From NCBI RefSeq assembly GCF_009928445.1, contig NZ_JAABNO010000006.1, forward strand, positions 186,001 to 250,000: a stretch of 64,000 bases of DNA, in the 5' to 3' direction. The notes beneath the pieces were generated by a model, which ran no database searches, had not been told where the DNA came from, and saw only the letters and a program-made list of their open reading frames with translations. The DNA comes from Clostridium sp. C8-1-8 (GTDB lineage Bacteria > Bacillota > Clostridia > Clostridiales > Clostridiaceae). The first letter of the stretch is position 1; every line of letters begins with the position of its first letter. The position numbers and the translations under genes were made by a program. Of the stretch, positions 54,916 to 64,000 are shown in pieces.

Positions 54916-55470
54916 TTTAAAACCCCTTCCTATAATTACAACATTTATTGTTTCCTAAATTAGAATATGTATTATTCCTTCAACTGAGTATAATTATACA
55001 TTTAAAGTTTATTTTTATGCAAGTATTTTTTAATAATTCTTAAACATTTATAAATGTATATTTATTAAATCGTTTAGATATGTTATAAATGCAATCTTTT
55101 ATAATATTTTTTCTTAATTCAATAAAATATTATACTTATAGAACCTTTTTTCCCTAACTAATTTTATTTGAACGTGGTCAAGCATATACATGATACAAAC
55201 GTATGTAATTTTTTATTGTTTGTCCATAAAACTTACGATGAATACTTGAAATTACTATATTTAACTCTAATAAAAGCTTATAATTTTTTATATAATAAAA
55301 AATGCATAAAATGTACATCTTATACACTTTATGCATTAAAAAACTTTCTATTTTTTCTATAATAATTGTATATTTATAGATTCTTATGTGCATTGTCAAC
55401 TAAATAGCATTAAAGCATCGGATGACTGACCAATTAATTGCACATTGTACTTTCAAAAATCCTATTAGAA
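54916..55470. other. Gene-free AT-rich spacer with a terminator
   Basis: Contains the hairpin at 55301-55337. Short overlapping frames on both strands across that hairpin (55168-55399) are low-complexity and not called. Confidence 0.5.
55290..55337 (-). terminator. Probable terminator of helD
   Basis: Arms AATGCATAAAATGT (55301-55314) and ACACTTTATGCATT (55324-55337) with one mismatch pair, followed on the minus strand by a T-rich tract. It lies about 130 bases past the helD stop. Confidence 0.6.
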
Positions 55471-57603
55471 TTATAATGTAGCCTTTATATCCTTAAGAAT
55501 ATGCAACGCTCTAGTACACATAACATACTTTATTAAATCTTCGTCTTTATCTACATTACTTCCTAAATCAACAATTATTACCCCATCAAACTCTAATCCT
55601 TTTGCAAAGTATGAAGGTATAACTACGGTTCCACCGTTATATATTACATCTTCACTATTAAACTTAATTGCTGGAACAAACTCTCTAATCTTAGGGTATA
55701 TTGTGTTCATATCATCAGCATTTCTTGTTATAATAGCAATACTCTCGAGTCCTTCATCCTTAAAATCTTCTATAGCCAATAGTATTTCATCTACTAAATC
55801 TTCTTCTGAGCTTATATCTAATGATTTAACTTCTTTTCCTTGTCTTACCAAAGGTATTACCTTCTCTTCTTTTAAGAACTTATTAGCATAGTTCATTATT
55901 TCCATTGTTGATCTATAACTAATATTTAAAGAGTAATTCTCCACTTCATCCTCTGGATAAATTTCTTCGATACTCAACATAGCTGGTTCTTGCTCTGTAT
56001 TTACAAGTCTTTGATTAGTATCACCAACTATAGTCATACTCTTACAACCAGTTAATTCTTTTATTGCTCTAAACTGTAGCTCGCTGTAATCTTGAGCTTC
56101 ATCTATAACGATATGCCTAATATCACTTTTTGACTTCTTTCCATCAAGCTTTATCATTAGATAAAGTATAGGAGCTAAATCATCTGAAGTAAGCTGCTTA
56201 TAGCTATTAAATCTATTGTATATATTAAATATAGACTCATTATCTATCCATTCTTCTAGCTCAGCTCTAGAGTTCATTAATTCCCTTACTATCTCTCTTA
56301 TCTTTATTTTTCTATTAAACTCTATATTATTTTCTTCTATTAGACGATCATCTGGTTTTAGGCTCTTTTTATATTCTTCAGTTTCTTTATTAAGTTTCCA
56401 AATTCTTTCATCTCTTTTTTCTTTTATCTTAGATATTAAAACTCTTTTAATTTTTTGACTTCTTCTAAAAATAGGCATATACAAAAAATCTTTTTCGAAC
56501 ATATTTTTAATATACTCTTCACTTACAATCTCTTCTCCAAAATACATTACAGGTTTTATCTTAAAATATTCTTCTTCTATAGACTTTACCAGACCATCTA
56601 GCTTATCAATAAATTCTCTAGATTTCTTAAGCTTTATATCTTCTATAAATTCCTTATCTCCAGAAAGTACTTTTTCCATATACTTTGAGAATTCCATTAT
56701 CTCTTCATTAAGCTTAATTTGCTTTATAATAAAATTACTTATAGTATCTTGCTTTACACCAACTTCTCCGAGACTTGGAAGTACTGTTGATATATATTCC
56801 ATAAATATCGCATTAGGTCCTAGTATTAAAACTTTATCTCCAAGTTGTTTTCTATTATTATATAATAGATATGCTACTCTATGAAGTGCTATGGTTGTTT
56901 TTCCACTACCTGCAACTCCATTTACTACTACGGTCTTCTCTCTAGGTCTTCTTATTATTGTATCCTGCTCTTCTTGTATTGTCATGATTACATCTTTAAG
57001 CTTATCACTGGAATTAGAACTTAATACCATCTGTAGTATATCGTCCTTAACATCTACTGCAGAATCAAACATGCCTTGAAGCTTTCCTTTTTTTACAATA
57101 AACTGTCTTCTTTCCTTGATTTCAGTCTCTATATCTCCGGCAGGTGAATTGTATGAAGCTTTGCCTAAACTTCCATGATAAAATAGAGAAGCAACAGGAG
57201 CTCTCCAATCTACTACTATTGGATCATAGCTTCCTTCAGGAGTAACCCCAAATCTTCCTATATAAAGTGTTTCTAAAAAGTCTTCCTCTTCAGCAAATGA
57301 TACCTTTCCAAAGTAAGGAGTTTCTTTAAGTATTGTTAGTTCTTTAAGCTTTCTATCTATTGTCTTAAAAGCTTCTTCCTTAACATATCTTTCATGGTCA
57401 AAATACTCCATTACCTTGTCTTCATCATCTCTATATTCTTCAATATGATTTTTTCTGTAATCTAATATATATTCTGTTATGTATTTACGCTTCTCTAGGT
57501 AATTTAAAATCTCTTGGTTTATTATCCTTAAGGTTTCGTCTAACTTTTCCTCCTCGAATAATAACTGTAATTCCTTTTCTCTGCTTGAAGTAATATCTTC
57601 CAT
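55471..57603 (-). CDS. helD: HelD-like superfamily 1 helicase (RNA polymerase recycling factor)
   Basis: 710 residues. An N-terminal coiled-coil arm (about 1-100) inserts into RNA polymerase in HelD proteins. The first RecA-like domain starts with VVNGVAGSGKTTIALHRVAYLL (Walker A near residue 228). HIVIDEAQDYSELQF is motif II, VGDTNQRL motif III, and ISYRSTMEIMNYA and GLEFDGVIIVDL are later UvrD-type motifs. HelD removes stalled RNA polymerase from nucleic acid using ATP. RBS GGGAAGGTGA precedes the ATG. Monocistronic. Confidence 0.92.
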   Translation of the reverse strand: MEDITSSREKELQLLFEEEKLDETLRIINQEILNYLEKRKYITEYILDYRKNHIEEYRDDEDKVMEYFDHERYVKEEAFKTIDRKLKELTILKETPYFGKVSFAEEEDFLETLYIGRFGVTPEGSYDPIVVDWRAPVASLFYHGSLGKASYNSPAGDIETEIKERRQFIVKKGKLQGMFDSAVDVKDDILQMVLSSNSSDKLKDVIMTIQEEQDTIIRRPREKTVVVNGVAGSGKTTIALHRVAYLLYNNRKQLGDKVLILGPNAIFMEYISTVLPSLGEVGVKQDTISNFIIKQIKLNEEIMEFSKYMEKVLSGDKEFIEDIKLKKSREFIDKLDGLVKSIEEEYFKIKPVMYFGEEIVSEEYIKNMFEKDFLYMPIFRRSQKIKRVLISKIKEKRDERIWKLNKETEEYKKSLKPDDRLIEENNIEFNRKIKIREIVRELMNSRAELEEWIDNESIFNIYNRFNSYKQLTSDDLAPILYLMIKLDGKKSKSDIRHIVIDEAQDYSELQFRAIKELTGCKSMTIVGDTNQRLVNTEQEPAMLSIEEIYPEDEVENYSLNISYRSTMEIMNYANKFLKEEKVIPLVRQGKEVKSLDISSEEDLVDEILLAIEDFKDEGLESIAIITRNADDMNTIYPKIREFVPAIKFNSEDVIYNGGTVVIPSYFAKGLEFDGVIIVDLGSNVDKDEDLIKYVMCTRALHILKDIKATL

Positions 57604-57629
57604 TCAAATCACCTTCCCTAAATTAATGC

Positions 57630-57660
57630 AGAAAAAGTTTCCTTTTGGAAACTTTCTCTT
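57630..57660 (-). terminator. Intrinsic terminator of ftsH
   Basis: Arms AGAAAAAGTTTCC (57630-57642) and GGAAACTTTCTCT (57647-57659) around a TTTT loop. Confidence 0.75.
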
Positions 57661-57702
57661 TGTTTTAAACTTAAAGTCTAATTGTTCAATTAATAGTTAG
57701 TT

Positions 57703-59694
57703 CTAAAGCTTAGTTGCATTATCTATAACACTATCATTTGCTAACTCTGGGATATTATCCTTAGAACTTGATTCTAATACCAAATCCTGAATAACTTCTC
57801 CATTCTTTTTTCTATCTCTCTTCTCTTTTTCAAGCTTTTCAAGTTCTTTTTTCTCTGCTTCCTTCTTTTCTCTTTCAACTTTTAACTCTGGATACTTATT
57901 ATATACTATTGTCATAAATTCTTCACCAGATAAAGTTTCCTTTTCAAGAAGTTCGTTTGATATATCATTTAACAAATCTCTATTATTTCTTAATATCTCT
58001 CTTGCATTCTCGTGAGTAGTCTTAATTATTTGTAAAGTTTCATCATCTATTTGAGCTGCAGTATCTGCTGAACAGTTTTGTACTGGTCTTCCATCAAGAT
58101 ACCTATTGCTAACTGACTCTAGGGCCATCATATCAAACTTTTCTGTCATACCGTATATAGTAACCATACTTCTAGCTGATTGAGTAGCTCTTTCGATATC
58201 GTTAGAGGCTCCTGTAGATATTATGTTAAATTCGATTTCTTCAGCAGCTCTTCCTCCAAGCATTACTGTAATTTCATCTAACATCTCATCTTTAGATACT
58301 AAATACTTTTCTTCATCAGGAAGCTGCATAGTATATCCTAGTGCCCCCATAGTTCTTGGTACTATTGTTATCTTATGTACCGGATCAGTATTCTTTAATA
58401 AAGCTGCAACAAGTGCATGCCCAACTTCGTGGAATGCAACTATTCTCTTTTCCTTAGGTGAAAGTATTCTATCCTTCTTTTCTTTACCTGCTATTATAAC
58501 TTCTACCGCCTCTTCAAGGTCTTGTTGAAGTACAAATTTCCTATTATTTTTAACTGCATTAAGAGCGGCTTCATTGACTATGTTTGCCAAATCTGCTCCC
58601 ACAGCTCCTGGAGTACTCTTAGCTATTGCTTCTAAGTCTACATTATCACTTATTTTTACGTCTTTTGCATGAACCTTTAATATAGATATTCTACCTATTA
58701 AATCAGGTCTATCAACTATAACTCTTCTATCAAATCTTCCTGGTCTTAATAAAGCTTTATCAAGTATTTCAGGTCTATTTGTTGCACCTAATATTACTAC
58801 ACCTTTAGAGGAATCAAAGCCATCCATCTCAGCAAGCAATTGATTTAAAGTTTGCTCTCTTTCATCATTACCTTGTATAGCACCATCTCTACTTTTACCT
58901 ATAGCATCAATTTCATCTATAAAAATGATACATGGTGCTTTTTCCTCAGCCTGTCTAAATAAATCTCTTACTCTTGAGGCACCCATACCTACAAAAAGCT
59001 CAACAAAATCTGAACCAGACATAGAGAAGAAAGGAACCTTTGCCTCACCTGCAACAGCCTTTGCTAGTAAAGTCTTACCTGTACCTGGAGGTCCAACTAG
59101 AAGTGCACCCTTAGGTAACTTAGCCCCTATTTCCTGATACTTTTTAGGGTCATGTAAGAAATCAACTATTTCTTTAAGTGATTCTTTAGCTTCTTCCTGC
59201 CCTGCTACATCTGCGAAGGTTTTTCCTGTTTCATCTTCAGCATATAGCTTAGCAGTGTTCTTGCCAAAAGACATCACTCCTCCACCCATCTTTTTGTCCA
59301 TCTTACCAACCATTAATCTTCCTATTACAAAGATCAATACTAAAGGTCCTATCCAATATAATATTAGATCTGCAACTGGAAATCTATCTGGTAATTTTCC
59401 TTCGTATTTTACTCCAGCATCTTGTAATTGCTTAACAAGATCTTTATCATTTAAATTCACTGTATACAATATCTTTCCATAATCGCTACTTGCCTTATTA
59501 GGTATTATTGTCAACTTTTGACTAGTTATTGTTACTGTATCAACTTTTTTATCCTTTAACATACCTTGAAACTGATCATATGTTATATCTTCTGTCATCA
59601 TTTCAGCCTTAGTATAGTTGAAAGCAAATAGCAATCCTAAAGCTATTATTCCATATATAATAGCATATTGCCATTTTTTATTATTTTTAAACAT
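57703..59694 (-). CDS. ftsH: ATP-dependent zinc metalloprotease FtsH
   Basis: 663 residues from the ATG at 59694, with GAGGTG upstream; a frame start at 59712 lacks a good RBS. Two membrane helices flank a small extracytoplasmic domain (about 8-130). The AAA domain has GPPGTGKT (about 200-207), IIFIDEID and the second region of homology. The M41 protease motif is HEVGH (about 420-424), with Val where most have Ala. It degrades membrane and regulatory proteins. A Lys/Glu-rich tail ends the protein. It lies 68 bases after lepB and may share its transcript. Confidence 0.97.
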   Translation of the reverse strand: MFKNNKKWQYAIIYGIIALGLLFAFNYTKAEMMTEDITYDQFQGMLKDKKVDTVTITSQKLTIIPNKASSDYGKILYTVNLNDKDLVKQLQDAGVKYEGKLPDRFPVADLILYWIGPLVLIFVIGRLMVGKMDKKMGGGVMSFGKNTAKLYAEDETGKTFADVAGQEEAKESLKEIVDFLHDPKKYQEIGAKLPKGALLVGPPGTGKTLLAKAVAGEAKVPFFSMSGSDFVELFVGMGASRVRDLFRQAEEKAPCIIFIDEIDAIGKSRDGAIQGNDEREQTLNQLLAEMDGFDSSKGVVILGATNRPEILDKALLRPGRFDRRVIVDRPDLIGRISILKVHAKDVKISDNVDLEAIAKSTPGAVGADLANIVNEAALNAVKNNRKFVLQQDLEEAVEVIIAGKEKKDRILSPKEKRIVAFHEVGHALVAALLKNTDPVHKITIVPRTMGALGYTMQLPDEEKYLVSKDEMLDEITVMLGGRAAEEIEFNIISTGASNDIERATQSARSMVTIYGMTEKFDMMALESVSNRYLDGRPVQNCSADTAAQIDDETLQIIKTTHENAREILRNNRDLLNDISNELLEKETLSGEEFMTIVYNKYPELKVEREKKEAEKKELEKLEKEKRDRKKNGEVIQDLVLESSSKDNIPELANDSVIDNATKL

Positions 59695-59762
59695 ATCTGC
59701 ACCTCTTTTCATTTGTCTTATAAATTAATAATATTCTACTAAGTTATTCTAAATTACATATG

Positions 59763-60296
59763 CTATTTTAAGAAGCCTATCCTGTCAAATGGATATACTC
59801 TAACTCTTGCTTTTCCCTGTATATCCTTTGCATCAATATATGGATTATTCCAATAACGTGCATCTTCAGAATTTGCTCTGTTATCACCTAACATAAGATA
59901 CTTTCCTTCCGGAATTTTGAAACTTGCTGACTTATTCTCTGGATTCTTTACATAATCCTCTGCCAGATAAGTACCGTTTATATATACATCACCATTATCT
60001 TTAATTTCTACGCTTTCTCCTGGAAGTCCAACTAACCTTTTTATTAATAAATCATTAAGCTCATGTGAATAAAATACTAAGATATCTCCTCTTTTTATGT
60101 TTTTATAATTATATATCTTAGTGACAAACATCTGATCTCCCTTTTTTATAGTTGGATACATGGATTCAGTAGGTACTGAAACCTTATACAAGACAAACTT
60201 ATTGATAAGAGCTGCTAAAATTATAGCTGCACCTATTGGCACTACCCAATCTAAAAAAAACTTGATCACTGGACTTTTAGCATTACTATTCTCCAT
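59763..60296 (-). CDS. lepB: Signal peptidase I
   Basis: 177 residues. The ATG at 60296 overlaps the stop codon of the upstream gene (TAATG), a sign of translational coupling; a GTG at 60305 is possible but less likely. One membrane helix (about 11-33) precedes the S26 domain with the catalytic Ser in VPTESMYPT and the Lys in LLIKRLVGLPGE. GDNRANSEDARYW is box E. It removes Sec signal peptides outside the membrane. Confidence 0.96.
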   Translation of the reverse strand: MENSNAKSPVIKFFLDWVVPIGAAIILAALINKFVLYKVSVPTESMYPTIKKGDQMFVTKIYNYKNIKRGDILVFYSHELNDLLIKRLVGLPGESVEIKDNGDVYINGTYLAEDYVKNPENKSASFKIPEGKYLMLGDNRANSEDARYWNNPYIDAKDIQGKARVRVYPFDRIGFLK

Positions 60297-60520
60297 TATT
60301 CCCACATACCTTTCATTAAATCATCTACAACTGCCTTCCTATTATTCGTTAGCTCTTCGTCTATATAATAAAAGGAATCTTTTTTAATCAAAACATCACC
60401 ATCTTTAGGTATCTTATTGATACATTTTATATTTATCTTTATCACTTTATCCTGTTGTTCACAAATGGCAAAATTTGATTCTATTCTATCTACAATTATA
60501 TTATCCTTAGATAGCTTCAT
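60296..60520 (-). CDS. DUF3006 family small protein
   Basis: 74 residues, cytoplasmic. The N-terminal part (NIIVDRIESNFAICEQQD) and the DGDVLIKKDSFYYIDEE stretch fit DUF3006, a beta-barrel-like family of unknown function in Firmicutes. Its stop overlaps the lepB start, so the two are translated together. RBS GGGAG precedes the ATG. Confidence 0.75.
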   Translation of the reverse strand: MKLSKDNIIVDRIESNFAICEQQDKVIKINIKCINKIPKDGDVLIKKDSFYYIDEELTNNRKAVVDDLMKGMWE

Positions 60521-60971
60521 AATGTCTCCCTTAATTAAAAATATACCTTATATAAGTATATCATAATATAAACTTTTTTGTATTATAGATACATAATTTA
60601 AATGTTTATTTTTATTGGATTTCCTCTCAAAGATATATAAGATTATATATCTTTATTAACCTTTCCTTAACATCAAAATTAATGTATGGTAATAAAAATC
60701 AACTAAAGTAATTATCAATGGAAATAATACATAATTCTTTATAAATTATAAACATATAATTATAAAAAGTTACAATGCTATACAAAAAATATTCCCACTT
60801 GATTGCAATTGTATAAAATTTAATTGTGTGAATTATATAATATACCTATTTATTATTTATGTAAATATGTAATTGATAGAAATATTCAATAAAAACTTTA
60901 AGATTTTCTTAACATTAAAAAAGCAGAGTATCATATACATCGATGCTCTGCTTTAAATTAATATTTAACTG
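60521..60971. other. Gene-free AT-rich spacer
   Basis: Holds the lysA terminator (60913-60955). On the minus strand a TATACT hexamer at about 60554-60559 preceded by TGA could be the -10 of the DUF3006-lepB transcript. Confidence 0.45.
60913..60955 (-). terminator. Intrinsic terminator of lysA
   Basis: Arms AAAGCAGAGTATC and GATGCTCTGCTTT with a T-tract on the minus strand at about 60913-60921. Confidence 0.85.
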
Positions 60972-62267
60972 CTATATTATTTCATTACTTATTACATCTT
61001 CATAAGTCTCTCTCTTACATACTAGCCTATCTTTACCATCTCTTATCATTACAACAGCCGCTTTAGGTATTTTGTTGTAGTTGTTTGCCATAGAGTATCC
61101 ATAAGCTCCAGTAGACATTATTGCTAATAAATCTCCACTATGAAGCTTTGGCAGTGTTATATCATTTATTAGTATATCTCCAGATTCACAGCACTTACCA
61201 GCTATGGTTATAGCTTCTTCTTCATTAGAATTTACCCTATTAGCTACTATAGATTCATATTGAGCTTGATACAAAGCTGGTCTAATATTGTCAGTCATTC
61301 CACCATCTACAGAAACATATTTTCTTATAGAAGGTACCTCTTTTATTGATCCAACAGTATATAGTGTTATACCTGAATTTCCTACTATTGATCTACCTGG
61401 TTCTATGGTAAGTATAGGTACTTCTATTCCTAATTCACTAGAGACTGAACGAGCCTTATTTAATATTGCATTGCAGTATACAGATGCAGTTTTTGGCGAA
61501 TCGCCATTATTGTAATATACTCCAAAACCTCCACCAAGATCAAGTTCTTTAATGGCATATCCTGTATTATCATAAATTTCTTTGATTATTCTTAGCATTA
61601 CTTCTGTTGCATCTTCATAAGGATCAATGTCAAAAATCTGGGACCCTATGTGACAATGTAATCCGACTAACTCTATATTTTCAAAGCTTAATGCTTTCTT
61701 TACAGTTTCTAATACATTATCTCCTATATACGCAAATCCAAACTTAGAGTCCAACTGTCCTGTTCTTATATATTCATGGGTATGAGCTTCTATACCAGGT
61801 GTAATTCTTAGGTATATGCGCTGCTTTTTGTCAAACTTCTTAGCGATTCTATCTATAAACTCAATTTCCATAACATTATCTGCTACAAAAGTTCCAACTC
61901 CGAGTTCAATACCTAGTTCAATTTCGTCAATTGTCTTGTTATTTCCATGGAAATATACCTTTTCCAACGGAAATCCTGATTTATATGCAGTAAAAAGCTC
62001 TCCCCCAGAAACAACATCTAAATATAAATTTTCTTCTTCGATAAGTCTACACATAGCAAGAGTTAAGAAAGCTTTACCAGCATATGCAACTCTATTATTT
62101 TCACTTTCACAATTAAAACTATTGTAATATTCCCTACAATTTTGTCTTATAAGGTTCTCATCAAAAACATACAATGGAGTAGAGTATTTTTCTGCTAAGT
62201 CAGTAGCTCTAATCCCATCTATCTCTAATATATTTCCCTCAACACTCATAGTTCCAAACAATTTCAT
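60972..62267 (-). CDS. lysA: Diaminopimelate decarboxylase
   Basis: 431 residues, full length. It is a fold-type III PLP enzyme: AYAGKAFLT holds the PLP Lys (about residue 67), GLHCHIGSQIFD, LDLGGGFGVYY and EPGRSIVGNSG bind the cofactor phosphate, and CCESGDIL has the catalytic Cys of the partner subunit. It makes L-lysine from meso-diaminopimelate in the cytoplasm. RBS GGGGAGGAAA precedes the ATG. It is controlled by the lysine riboswitch upstream. Confidence 0.97.
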   Translation of the reverse strand: MKLFGTMSVEGNILEIDGIRATDLAEKYSTPLYVFDENLIRQNCREYYNSFNCESENNRVAYAGKAFLTLAMCRLIEEENLYLDVVSGGELFTAYKSGFPLEKVYFHGNNKTIDEIELGIELGVGTFVADNVMEIEFIDRIAKKFDKKQRIYLRITPGIEAHTHEYIRTGQLDSKFGFAYIGDNVLETVKKALSFENIELVGLHCHIGSQIFDIDPYEDATEVMLRIIKEIYDNTGYAIKELDLGGGFGVYYNNGDSPKTASVYCNAILNKARSVSSELGIEVPILTIEPGRSIVGNSGITLYTVGSIKEVPSIRKYVSVDGGMTDNIRPALYQAQYESIVANRVNSNEEEAITIAGKCCESGDILINDITLPKLHSGDLLAIMSTGAYGYSMANNYNKIPKAAVVMIRDGKDRLVCKRETYEDVISNEII

Positions 62268-62516
62268 CTATATTTCCTCCCCAAATTTATATATGTCTAT
62301 TACTGCAGATATGATACTTACTTATTCTTTCACTTGAATTCATATTTAAGCCTATTGGTATGCTTATGCACACAAGCATATCTAAAAAATAAATCCATAA
62401 AGAACAAAAAGTTCATTGAAGCGACCCTTTTCAGTGATTTCTACCTATCTTCCTTTCCCAATGTAATAAAAAAATCTGGCAGTCCAATAAGTTTTCTTTT
62501 TTACTGTATATTTCGA

Positions 62517-62552
62517 AAAGATATTCTAAGCCCTTGAATTTAGAATATCTAG
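62517..62552 (-). terminator. Second hairpin in the lysA leader
   Basis: Arms AAAGATATTCTAA (62518-62530) and TTAGAATATCT (62540-62550), with a short TTTT on the minus strand. It lies between the riboswitch terminator and lysA. Confidence 0.5.
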
Positions 62553-62583
62553 CCAATAAAAAATTTATAACTTCTTATACAGT

Positions 62584-62611
62584 AAAAAACGTCACAGAAA
62601 TATCTGTGACG
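62584..62611 (-). terminator. Riboswitch-controlled terminator of lysA
   Basis: Perfect hairpin CGTCACAG / CTGTGACG (62590-62611) followed by TTTTTT on the minus strand (62584-62589). The CTACCC just before it (62611-62616, minus strand) is complementary to GGGTAG in the aptamer P1 (62889-62894), giving a possible antiterminator. Confidence 0.85.
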
Positions 62612-62702
62612 GGTAGAATTTGCTTTAAGGTGAAATTGCAGAAACGAATTCCTATTATAAAAATATTCTTAAAATATAACAATATTTTATTGCAATTCAT
62701 TA

Positions 62703-62902
62703 ATCCTTGTAGCTCTCCACTTTATTATATCATGCCTGAATGACATGATAATTTAAAGTGACAGTTATATACATATTATGCATACAACCAGAAGAAAACT
62801 CTGCCAAGCATTCTTCTTCGGCTGTTTTTCCTTTTTCTATTCTTCATCGCTCGCCAGCTATAAATAAATACTTTTAAAAACAGCACCTCTACCCTAGGTC
62901 TT
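62703..62902 (-). ncRNA. Lysine riboswitch (L box)
   Basis: The minus strand reads GGGTAGAGGTGC, AAAAGTATTTAT, GGCGAGCGATGAAG, AAGGAAAAACAGCCGAAG, then GGCAG...CTGG, ACTGTCACTTTA and GTGGAGAGCTACAAGG. This is the order of the conserved L-box segments, and P1 closes between CCTAGGGTAG and CTACAAGG. It should repress lysA when lysine is plentiful. Confidence 0.92.
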
Positions 62903-63040
62903 ATAATATATTTAATTTTCAGTAATTTAACTATTATAATATCACATTATAATAAATATACAATATAAAAATAAAAATATTTTATACTATATATCTTATT
63001 TAAGTATATTTATTTTTTTATTAAGAATACTTTGCACTTC

Positions 63041-63730
63041 TTATTCTTTATCATTTCTATACTTCACCATAAGTTCACTAAATATCTCTCCAGAACTTGG
63101 CGGTGTATAAGTTATTGCATTAGCTCCAGCCAGTATAGTTTCTTTTATACTTTCATTTGTAGGACCTCCAGTGGCTATTATAGGAAATTCCGGAAATTTC
63201 TTTCTAACATTTCTTACAATAGCTGCAGTATTCTTCCCACCTGAAACGTTTAAAATATTGGCCCCGGCCTCTATCCTACCTTCAAAGTCATCATTTTCAG
63301 AGACAACTGTAACTATTATAGGTATATCAACTGTATTTCTTAACTTATTTACTATCTCATTTGATGTTGGTGCATTAACAACAACACCCATTGCGCCTTT
63401 AAATTCTGCATCCAAAGCCAGATTAATAACTCGCATTCCTTGAGTTATCCCCCCTCCTACACCGCAAAATACAGGAACATCTGCTGCAAGCATCAATGCC
63501 TGTGTAATTATAGGTTGAGGAGTAAAAGGGTATACTGCAATTATTGCATCAGCATTTGTATTCTTTATTATTGCTACATCTGTAGTAAATACTAAAGATT
63601 TTATCCTCTTACCGAATATTTTTATTCCGCTAGCATCTCTTATAACTGCTGGCATTTCTATCAGGTGATTCCTAAGTGAACCTTTTATTTCAGGTACATA
63701 TTTGAGTTCTTTATTGTTACTTACTGTCAT
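63041..63730 (-). CDS. TIM-barrel protein of unknown function
   Basis: 229 residues. The pattern of short hydrophobic strands with glycine turns fits a TIM barrel: DVAIIKNTNADAIIAVYPFTP, VPVFCGVGGGITQG, VVVNAPTSNEIV, IIVTVVSEND, ANILNVSGGKNTAAIVR and IIATGGPTNESIKETILAGANAITYTPPS. The GGP/GAN turn near the C-terminus would bind a phosphate or a flavin phosphate. It is soluble with no signal. I cannot assign substrate or pathway. It lies alone upstream of the lysA riboswitch region. Confidence 0.65.
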   Translation of the reverse strand: MTVSNNKELKYVPEIKGSLRNHLIEMPAVIRDASGIKIFGKRIKSLVFTTDVAIIKNTNADAIIAVYPFTPQPIITQALMLAADVPVFCGVGGGITQGMRVINLALDAEFKGAMGVVVNAPTSNEIVNKLRNTVDIPIIVTVVSENDDFEGRIEAGANILNVSGGKNTAAIVRNVRKKFPEFPIIATGGPTNESIKETILAGANAITYTPPSSGEIFSELMVKYRNDKE

Positions 63731-63892
63731 TTAATTTCCCCCTTTCCCTTTCATTAAATCTAAAAATCAACTATATTAAAATTAACTATATTTTAATACA
63801 ACCGTGTTCACTTGTCATTTTTTTTAGATTAATTTTCATTTAATTTATATGACAATATTATGCAAAATATTACATAGGTAATACTTTTTACA

Positions 63893-64000
63893 TTAGTCTA
63901 TCTCTTCTAATACTTTTCTTACAACAGCCTTACCTATTTCATCTTCACACATTTCATTTAATGCATCTCCGATATTACTCCAATCAAGCCACTCTACCTC
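63893..64000 (-). CDS. 3' end of a gene cut by the window edge
   Basis: An open minus-strand frame enters from the right edge and ends at TAA (63893-63895). The last 35 residues read as acidic, helical sequence (ALNEMCEDEIGKAVVRKVLE). Too little is visible to name the product. Confidence 0.5.
   Translation of the reverse strand, partial: EVEWLDWSNIGDALNEMCEDEIGKAVVRKVLEEID

Noticed and set aside
55168..55399. Overlapping open frames on both strands
   Set aside because: They cover a terminator hairpin, have AT-driven composition and lack an RBS.
62334..62743. Two plus-strand open frames of 67-69 codons
   Set aside because: They lie across the lysA leader and riboswitch terminator on the opposite strand.

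Overview
The window is low-GC, AT-rich DNA from an anaerobic Firmicute, most likely Clostridium sensu stricto. The signs are strong AGGAGG-type ribosome binding sites, a desulfoferrodoxin, FMN and lysine riboswitches, T-tract hairpin terminators and protein families typical of clostridia. Species cannot be named from the sequence. Most genes lie on the minus strand.

Positions 1-7800 form a starch/maltodextrin locus: a secreted CGTase-like amylase with a starch-binding domain, a lipoprotein binding protein, two permeases, a LacI-type regulator and an intracellular GH13 hydrolase cut by the window edge. No transporter ATPase is encoded here. Two near-perfect palindromes in front of the amylase gene are probable operators. 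Positions 8024-11716 are a riboflavin operon under an FMN riboswitch. Its RibD has only the deaminase domain, its RibB lacks the usual RibA half, and a HAD phosphatase gene follows ribH. Positions 11779-18792 hold a lipoprotein, a FlxA-like protein, a Cof-type phosphatase, a NadR-like P-loop protein, RF3 and a membrane acyltransferase.

Positions 19580-21510 are an IS607-type element with intact tnpB, a candidate omega RNA, and a tnpA broken by two frameshifts. Positions 21518-25430 are a four-gene operon ending in a large internally duplicated ATP-grasp protein of the glutathionylspermidine-synthase family, paired with a small secreted protein. Positions 25805-30450 hold a second Cof phosphatase, two lipoproteins, the desulfoferrodoxin and a small acidic protein. 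A 2855-residue NdvB-like cyclic beta-1,2-glucan synthase fills 30552-39119.

The most interesting region is 39397-44615, a compact sactipeptide-type RiPP cluster. It has an unannotated 53-residue precursor with four cysteines spaced every fourth residue (43868-44029), an attenuator hairpin, two radical SAM/SPASM enzymes and an ABC exporter. A divergently transcribed 54-residue two-helix membrane protein (44275-44439) is a candidate immunity factor. The arrangement resembles thuricin CD and thurincin H, but the Cys ladder and the minimal gene content look distinct.

Positions 44659-64000 carry housekeeping and envelope genes: M18 aminopeptidase, an SH3-repeat amidase, a CDF metal transporter, an LTA-synthase-like protein, a polar amino acid ABC transporter, HelD, FtsH, DUF3006 protein plus signal peptidase I, lysA under a lysine riboswitch, a TIM-barrel protein and a truncated final gene. 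A dispersed palindromic repeat occurs at 7937, 13290 and 24072, with a weaker copy near 51723.
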